A stretch of DNA of 23,376 nt from a virus. The first letter of the stretch is position 1. Every line of letters starts with the position of its first letter. Where the stretch lies: the IMG/VR virus record IMGVR_UViG_3300049225_000371, positions 1-23,376 of that record. One strand, written 5' to 3'. The notes below the pieces were generated by a model that worked only from the letters and a program-made list of their open reading frames with translations, had not been told where the DNA came from and did not search any database. Positions 18,716 through 23,376 of this stretch are shown in pieces. A program made the position numbers and the translations under genes.

Positions 18716-19277
18716 ATTTCAGCAGCTGAATTTATTGGGTGAAGACCCTGGGGCCCCAAAAGGGGGGTGGCTGTGCGAAGCCCTGTCAAAACAGGAACAA
18801 CGTGAAATGCGCAAGGCATACGTTGAACACCAGGGGTTAATCAAGCTGATGGGGGCAAAGATGACGCGCAAGTATTCAATGGTCGAGGCGTTGGACGTCT
18901 ACAGCTGTATCGATATGGCGTTTATCAAATCTTGGCGAGCATGGGATCCAGCTAAAGGCAAATTCAGCACTATCTTCACGTCGTTTGCCAGCGGTGAAAT
19001 ACGGCATTTCATCCGAGACCACAACTTTGCAGTGACGGCCCCAAACAAGGTGCGGGCACTATCTAGCAGCGTTCGCCGTTTGGCCGGTGAAGGTCATGCG
19101 TTACCCAAAGTGGCTGAACTACTTGGCGTGACAGAGCAAGCCGTCAAAGATTCATTGATTGCCACCGCTGGCATGTATCACGAACAAATGGACTGGGAAC
19201 ATCATCAGTGCCCGCGTCCGACTCCATTGGAAAACTTGATCGAAGAGGAAGCGATTGAAATGGGCTGGGCAAACTAG
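18702..19277 (+). CDS. Phage sigma-like factor, regions 2 and 3 without region 4
   Basis: A 191-residue protein from GTG 18702. Residues 41-60 (VEHQGLIKLMGAKMTRKY) match sigma region 2.1, 61-85 (EALDVYSCIDMAFIKSW, DPAKGK) region 2.2, and 87-108 (KFSTIFTSFASGEIRHFIRD, then HNFAV) regions 2.3-2.4, where host sigmas read FsTYatwwIRgEIrRfiRD. A helix-turn-helix at 121-145 (LPKVAELLGVTEQAVKDSL) fits region 3 or a short HTH. There is no recognisable region 4, so -35 recognition is not expected. It would direct RNA polymerase to -10-like promoters, as T4 gp55 does. Position inside the late structural operon is unusual: it suggests positive feedback. Overlaps the connector gene by 14 bases. Confidence 0.82.
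   Translation: MFVPEFQQLNLLGEDPGAPKGGWLCEALSKQEQREMRKAYVEHQGLIKLMGAKMTRKYSMVEALDVYSCIDMAFIKSWRAWDPAKGKFSTIFTSFASGEIRHFIRDHNFAVTAPNKVRALSSSVRRLAGEGHALPKVAELLGVTEQAVKDSLIATAGMYHEQMDWEHHQCPRPTPLENLIEEEAIEMGWAN
19267..19277 (+). promoter_or_regulatory. GGGCAAACTAG box before tail tube
   Basis: GGGCAAACTAG matches the 7526 box at 10 of 11 bases. It contains the stop codon of the sigma-like gene and ends 24 bases before the tail-tube GTG. GGGCT (19262-19266) can pair with AGCCC (19276-19280) around it. Confidence 0.35.
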
Positions 19278-19301
19278 CCCAACAAAACCCTTCTATCTGC
19301 C

Positions 19302-19796
19302 GTGTCTTTTTACGCTGCCTTTGGGTACAAAACCTATATCAAAGAAGGTGACGCCTGTTCGGATGCACCGACCGACGGCACTGGAATGACAGAGGTCAAG
19401 AACCTGTCAAACTTTGCTCTTCAGTCAAGCTCTGACACCACCGATGTCCAGACCTATGACGACAGCGCAGGCGGCTGGGCAGCAAGCGTTGTGACCGGCA
19501 ACAGCTACACCGTTGATTGCACGTTGAATATCGACATGCTGGATCCTGGCTACTTGATCTTGAAGAAAGCAGCGCTGGAATCTGCCCTAGGCATCACTGT
19601 CGAATGGTTCCGTGAATCACCCAAGCCATCCGGTGATTGCGACACTGGCTTGCCAATTAGCACAGCCGAAACTCATGCGGGCGTGGCATACGTGACCAAC
19701 TTCTCTGAGGACATCACCGCAGGCAACATTGCAGCGGTTACGTTCACGTTGGCTGGTCTGAATGCTTATGTCTGGACGCCTGCAGCAACGTCCTGA
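19302..19796 (+). CDS. Major tail tube protein
   Basis: A 164-residue protein from GTG 19302. It has the beta-rich sandwich pattern of siphovirus tail tubes: MTEVKNLSNFALQSSSDTTD, QTYDDSAGGWAASVVTGNSY, then TLNIDMLDPGYLILKKAALE, and a final AAVTFTLAGLNAYVWTP. Such proteins stack as hexameric rings along the tape measure. Length fits the family (150-200). The stop is directly next to the stop of the convergent gp10-like gene. No tail-assembly chaperone pair with a frameshift follows, which is the usual arrangement. Confidence 0.85.
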   Translation: MSFYAAFGYKTYIKEGDACSDAPTDGTGMTEVKNLSNFALQSSSDTTDVQTYDDSAGGWAASVVTGNSYTVDCTLNIDMLDPGYLILKKAALESALGITVEWFRESPKPSGDCDTGLPISTAETHAGVAYVTNFSEDITAGNIAAVTFTLAGLNAYVWTPAATS

Positions 19797-20210
19797 TTAA
19801 GACCGCATACGGCGGGCGATGAACTGGGGAAAGGGGATAGCGTTTAACGCTGTTTTCACCCAGTCACGCCCCCAGACTCGGGTGCCTGATTTGGTTAGGT
19901 ACCCCTCCCGCACAAGTGCAGCGTGTTCAGCGGTCCATTCAAAGCCGCGTGAATAACGGTTGTATCCAATCAACGGACCCCGTTGCGAATCGCGCAGCTC
20001 GCCTGTATCCACGATGTCGCGTGGGTTTCCTGCTGTCTGGCCATTGCGGCGTTTTGTTGTTTTGTTTGTCCAGGCCCAGTCATCAGCTTCAATTTGCTCC
20101 TGGAATTCATCGCCAATTTTGGCTGAATACTCGTTAAGAGCTTTTATTGCTTTTCTGCGCAAGATGTCTTTGTCAATGAAGACTTCAGCGCTAAAAACAA
20201 ATTTAGTCAT
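19797..20210 (-). CDS. HK97 gp10-like tail completion protein, inverted
   Basis: A 137-residue protein on the minus strand. After an N-terminal helix (ILRRKAIKALNEYSAKIGDE), it has RDIVDTGELRDSQR, the DTGxLRxS signature of the HK97 gp10 family, then YNRYSRGFEWTAEHAALVRE. Such proteins join the tail end to the neck. In relatives it is on the same strand as its neighbours; here it is reversed between tail tube and tape measure. The ATG overlaps the TGA of 20207-20686 (ATGA), so the two form an operon. No terminator separates its end from the tail tube's end. Confidence 0.8.
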   Translation of the reverse strand: MTKFVFSAEVFIDKDILRRKAIKALNEYSAKIGDEFQEQIEADDWAWTNKTTKRRNGQTAGNPRDIVDTGELRDSQRGPLIGYNRYSRGFEWTAEHAALVREGYLTKSGTRVWGRDWVKTALNAIPFPQFIARRMRS

Positions 20211-20686
20211 AAGGCAGTGTCGATTCCTCTGTAATCACTTGCCTCAAGCCTGATCTGATGCCCCAAGACATCCATCAACGTTTTGCCTAGTAATCCGGTG
20301 CTTCCGTACATAAAGCGGGCATCCTGCACCGTAATTTCTTTTTGAGGTTCACCCGCGAAATCAAGTAGTCCCACGGTGCCTGGCCGGACGCGATCATCAA
20401 GGGTTGTAGGGGTTACGCAATAGCCAATAAATTGGTCGCCTTGAATATCGACACCGGGCAGTTGCTGGTCCTGATTGGATTCGGGGACTCTTGTTTGACC
20501 AAAACCACGCCGCAGAAATAATTCAACAGTGATGGTCTCGTTAACTGGAACGATGTTGCCTGTTTCCGGGTCTTCCATCACGGCATTTGTTGGCACTTCA
20601 AAAACAGCAACTGCGTTTTTAAGCGTTGATAATGCGCTGGCCACGTCTTCCCCTTGCTCCTCTAGTTTGCCGAAATCAGAGGGCAA
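20207..20686 (-). CDS. Minus-strand neck-associated protein, inverted cassette
   Basis: About 159 residues from TTG 20686; the frame opens at 20770 (TTG), but that part overlaps the tape-measure start. It is beta-rich: NIVPVNETITVELFLRRGFG, LPGVDIQGDQFIGYCVTPTT, RPGTVGLLDFAGEPQKEI, then ARFMYGSTGLLGKTLMDVLG. It looks like a small beta-barrel head closure or tail terminator protein of the type coded next to gp10-like genes in other phages. I cannot name a family for certain. It is translated with the gp10-like gene, and its promoter would lie near or inside the start of the tape-measure gene. Confidence 0.65.
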   Translation of the reverse strand: MPSDFGKLEEQGEDVASALSTLKNAVAVFEVPTNAVMEDPETGNIVPVNETITVELFLRRGFGQTRVPESNQDQQLPGVDIQGDQFIGYCVTPTTLDDRVRPGTVGLLDFAGEPQKEITVQDARFMYGSTGLLGKTLMDVLGHQIRLEASDYRGIDTAL

Positions 20687-20709
20687 GCTAGAAGAGCGGT
20701 TCTGAATGA

Positions 20710-22743
20710 GTGGCTGAATACGGCGGAAAGGTAGAAGTTCAGATCTCTTTGCTTGGCATTGATGTGACAATGCGCCAGCTCAAAAAATTTGAGCGGCAAA
20801 CATTAGTCACGACAGAAAAAATGAAGCGTGGCTTTGAGGGAGCTAACGCCGCTATCAATGGGATGAGCAGAGCACTGGCCCCATTAGCGGCATTGGCCGG
20901 TGGGGTTGGATTTGCTTCGCTTGTTTATCAAATTACTGAAATCGGCAAGCAATCTCAGAACGCTGGGAGACAGCTGCAATTTTTAACAGCTGAATACAAC
21001 GAAACAGCGCAAGCAACGGAGGCGGTCGCGCGTGTCTCGGCAGTATTGAACATTTCTTCGCTTGAAGCGACTAAAGGTCTTTCAAAGCTTTATGGAGCAC
21101 TCAGGCCGACAGGGCTAGAGCTGCAGCAAATTGAGGTTTTGTTTGTTGGCTTTACTAAGGCAGCCCTGAGGGGTGGGGCAACAACGGCAGAAGCCGCTTC
21201 AGGCATCATGCAGTTGAAGCAAGCATTCAGCGCCGGGCGATTAACAGGTGATGAGCTGCGCAGCACGTTAGAGAACTTGCCAGGGGCGGCAGTAGAAATC
21301 GCAAGGGCATTTGACACCGTCAACGGAACGTCAGGCACGACCGTTGGTCAATTGAAAGAGCTTGGTGGCCAAGGAAAACTGACAACAGATGTTCTGTTTG
21401 AAGCTGCCAAATCTTTGGCGGCCTTGGATATTGCGGCACCAACAGACGTTGAAGGGCTAAGCAAAGCGTTTGAAAACTTTGCGGAGAATGTGGCGAAAGC
21501 AGTAGGCCCAGCTATTGCGGAAGGGTTGGCCGGTTTAGCTGCAGGCATCACGTATCTGTCTGAAGTCTTTGCGGAAAACCGAGACACGATTGTTAGCACG
21601 ATCAAGCAAGTTGGAAACTTTATTGGGGTTGCTTTAAAGCTTGTCGCTGCAATCAAGATTGTTACAGGGGTCATTGCGTTGTGGCGGCTTAGAACGCTTG
21701 CGCTGGCAAAGGCAAAGGCTTTATTGCAAGCATTTAGCGGCCCAGCTGGGTGGGCGTCATTGGCGGCTGGCGCTGCCGCTTATGCAGGCATCTCAGCTGC
21801 TATTGGCAAGGCAGGCAAAGAGATTTCAAAGACTGCTGACAAGATCGGGGAGAAAAACAAAAAGCTCAAACAAGACTTCAAAGACATGTTGGGTACGGTT
21901 AATTCTCCGCCGTCTACCACCAACACCGCTCTTGCGAAATCCGCTGAAGAGTTAAAGGTCGTTAACGCTGAACTCAAGCGCAGTGAGGCCTTGGCAATGG
22001 AGCAAGCCAAAGGCATCTACGGGCCCAGCACCTTAAAGGTGATGGCATCCCGCGTAAAGCTTGCACAAGCTGAAAGGGCAGCGCAGGAAGCCAACGCAAA
22101 GCTTAGAGCAACTAACAAGAAAGACAAGAATTTTTCCAAGCTTGATGCTGCTGCTAAGGACGCAGCAAACGCCAGTTTGATTGCTGCTGAAGAGGCCGCC
22201 AGGATCCTTAAGGAGGCATACAAAGAAGCCAAGGAAACAGCGTTAAGCGCCGCTGATGCACTTGGCAAAGCAAAGACCGACAGGGCCTCCCAACTCTTTG
22301 GTGATGGCGGCATAAACCAGTATCTAGACCCAGGGCAAAAAAGAGGGCGGCAAGCTGCAGGTGTTGAACTTCAAAAGCAAGAATTCCGCAAGATTCAAGC
22401 TGAGCTTGCCAAGTCTCTAGGTGGGACGGCTGGTCAAAAGATTGCAGGCTTGCGAGTTAGTGGCGGCAGTCAAGAGTCACAGTTTGCGCTCCGACAAAAA
22501 TTCATTGAGAACGCCCGCGAGGAGTTGTATGGGCAAAAGGCCCTTGTTACTGCTCAGCAGGATTTGACGAAAGCAATCACTGATTTGAATACTACAGTTG
22601 CCAAAGGCGGGGACAGCGTATTGGCCAAGAGCAATGAGAAATTAATTGAGTCGATCACAGGCTTAACCAATAAGGATTGGGGCGTAAAAGTTGACGCGCA
22701 AATAACAGATGGGACCATCCAAATTCAAAACGCACTCTCATGA
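20710..22743 (+). CDS. Tape measure protein
   Basis: A 677-residue protein from GTG 20710. It has an N-terminal helix, a hydrophobic stretch near 50-75 (LAPLAALAGGVGFASL), then the tape-measure N-terminal domain (about 80-260): SSLEATKGLSKLYGALRPTG, GRLTGDELRSTLENLPGAAV and GKLTTDVLFEAAKSLA. Two more hydrophobic segments lie near 300-330 and 345-367 (FIGVALKLVAAIKIVTGVIA, SLAAGAAAYAGIS). The rest is charged Ala/Lys/Glu coiled coil. Such proteins set tail length and eject with the DNA; 677 residues suggests roughly 100 nm by the usual 0.15 nm per residue rule. It ends in ATGA overlap with the next gene. Confidence 0.92.
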   Translation: MAEYGGKVEVQISLLGIDVTMRQLKKFERQTLVTTEKMKRGFEGANAAINGMSRALAPLAALAGGVGFASLVYQITEIGKQSQNAGRQLQFLTAEYNETAQATEAVARVSAVLNISSLEATKGLSKLYGALRPTGLELQQIEVLFVGFTKAALRGGATTAEAASGIMQLKQAFSAGRLTGDELRSTLENLPGAAVEIARAFDTVNGTSGTTVGQLKELGGQGKLTTDVLFEAAKSLAALDIAAPTDVEGLSKAFENFAENVAKAVGPAIAEGLAGLAAGITYLSEVFAENRDTIVSTIKQVGNFIGVALKLVAAIKIVTGVIALWRLRTLALAKAKALLQAFSGPAGWASLAAGAAAYAGISAAIGKAGKEISKTADKIGEKNKKLKQDFKDMLGTVNSPPSTTNTALAKSAEELKVVNAELKRSEALAMEQAKGIYGPSTLKVMASRVKLAQAERAAQEANAKLRATNKKDKNFSKLDAAAKDAANASLIAAEEAARILKEAYKEAKETALSAADALGKAKTDRASQLFGDGGINQYLDPGQKRGRQAAGVELQKQEFRKIQAELAKSLGGTAGQKIAGLRVSGGSQESQFALRQKFIENAREELYGQKALVTAQQDLTKAITDLNTTVAKGGDSVLAKSNEKLIESITGLTNKDWGVKVDAQITDGTIQIQNALS

Positions 22744-23376
22744 CTGACTGCACTCTCCTGTCAACGCTGAAGATTGGCGATTTTGAGTATTCCGCTGGCT
22801 TTTTTACGGTGCAGCCATTCGGCTACGCAGAGACAGACACACAACTAGGGCTTACGGCTGAAACGGTGCAAGTCACGGCATTGATGACAGCGACCGAATG
22901 GGCGGGCCTGTTGGATTGCTACAACGCTTGGCGCACGGATCGTTTGGACGATGACGTGGAAGACATCAAGGCAACTGTTGGGAGCACTGTTGATGTCTCA
23001 ATGAAGGCCAACGGCATTGAGTGGGTTGATGTTCCTGCCTATTTCTTGACAGCTCCGGCAGGCACCCAGGCGGGTTTGTATGTCGAGGTCACTTGCCAAC
23101 TAGGCAATGCTGAGCAACTGGTAGAGGTCTTCAACCGTCAAGAGGAAGTCTCGGCCAGTGAGGGTGTTGATTACTTCGGCACGTTCAATCTTTGGGGCAC
23201 AACGCTGAATCTACGAAGACCACCGGAGACGTTGCAAGACATGCCGACACTGCAGTTATCAGCAGGCGGCAAAAGCTACACAACGGGACCGCGCACACCA
23301 ACGCAGGTGATGGCACTGGAGGGAGATACCGACAAAGCAGGGTGGATTGCTATTTACAGCAATTGCGGCAGGGAGG
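22740..23376 (+). CDS. Distal tail-like protein, truncated by the window edge
   Basis: A partial gene: 212 codons are present and the frame is open at the right edge. It starts MTDCTLLSTLKIGDFEYSAG, coupled to the tape measure by ATGA. The sequence is beta-rich: YAETDTQLGLTAETVQVTAL, then a helix with TEWAGLLDCYNAWRTDRL, and PPETLQDMPTLQLSAGG. A tail protein directly after the tape measure is usually the distal tail (Dit) or a related baseplate hub, and the repeated beta pattern fits; I have no specific motif to prove it. Confidence 0.6.
   Translation, partial: MTDCTLLSTLKIGDFEYSAGFFTVQPFGYAETDTQLGLTAETVQVTALMTATEWAGLLDCYNAWRTDRLDDDVEDIKATVGSTVDVSMKANGIEWVDVPAYFLTAPAGTQAGLYVEVTCQLGNAEQLVEVFNRQEEVSASEGVDYFGTFNLWGTTLNLRRPPETLQDMPTLQLSAGGKSYTTGPRTPTQVMALEGDTDKAGWIAIYSNCGRE

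Overview
This window is part of the genome of a tailed double-stranded DNA phage (or a prophage of that type), not ordinary host chromosome. It holds a near-complete packaging, head and tail module: terminase, portal, Mu F-like protein, scaffold, coat, connector, tail tube, tape measure and the start of a distal tail protein. A cyanobacterial host is my best guess, with moderate confidence. The pointers are a minus-strand protein with the LCYRGVRYRP motif reminiscent of cyanobacterial DUF4278, two small helical proteins faintly like NblA, the scarcity of clear Shine-Dalgarno sites, and proteins starting MARxYxRDxxGRF. No integrase, tRNA, rRNA, CRISPR array or insertion sequence is visible. The 677-residue tape measure suggests a long-tailed phage, probably a siphovirus with a tail of about 100 nm.

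Left region, 1-3020. Small, mostly minus-strand genes are organised around four very similar control sites at about 1340-1374, 1631-1667, 2271-2309 and 2987-3020. Each site is a sigma70-type promoter overlain by three ACCT/AGGT boxes exactly 11 bp apart. Each predicted minus-strand transcript begins with a small stem-loop that has a six-base loop. Site 1 drives a six-gene operon of tightly overlapping genes (1296 down to 12), including a secreted protein. Site 2 drives a paralogue of one operon member. Site 3 is divergent, driving an HNH-like protein to the left and a 64-residue possible regulator to the right. Site 4 drives a membrane-anchored helix-turn-helix protein. This looks like a small phage regulon and is the most novel thing in the window.

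Packaging region, 3090-9167. A likely small terminase subunit is followed by small coupled genes, a long Lys/Ala/Gln-rich protein, the large terminase, several tiny basic proteins and a DUF4055-type portal. Two short minus-strand genes are inserted here.

Fibre and head region, 9171-16436. A collagen-like fibre and a tail-collar fibre interrupt the usual portal-to-capsid order. They are followed by a two-helix membrane protein, an antisense AT-hook-like gene, the Mu F-like protein, the scaffold and the coat protein, then a strong intrinsic terminator.

Tail region, 16480-23376. Two related fibre-like proteins, a small helical protein and a head-tail connector precede a clear sigma-factor-like protein that has region 2 and a region-3-like segment but no region 4. 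After it come the tail tube, an inverted two-gene cassette (gp10-like plus an unknown), the tape measure and a truncated distal-tail-like gene.

A motif, GGGCAARCTAT or close variants, lies 18-24 bases before several late genes (3998, 7557, 16648, 16958, 19302). I propose it as a candidate late promoter for the phage sigma factor; this is inference.
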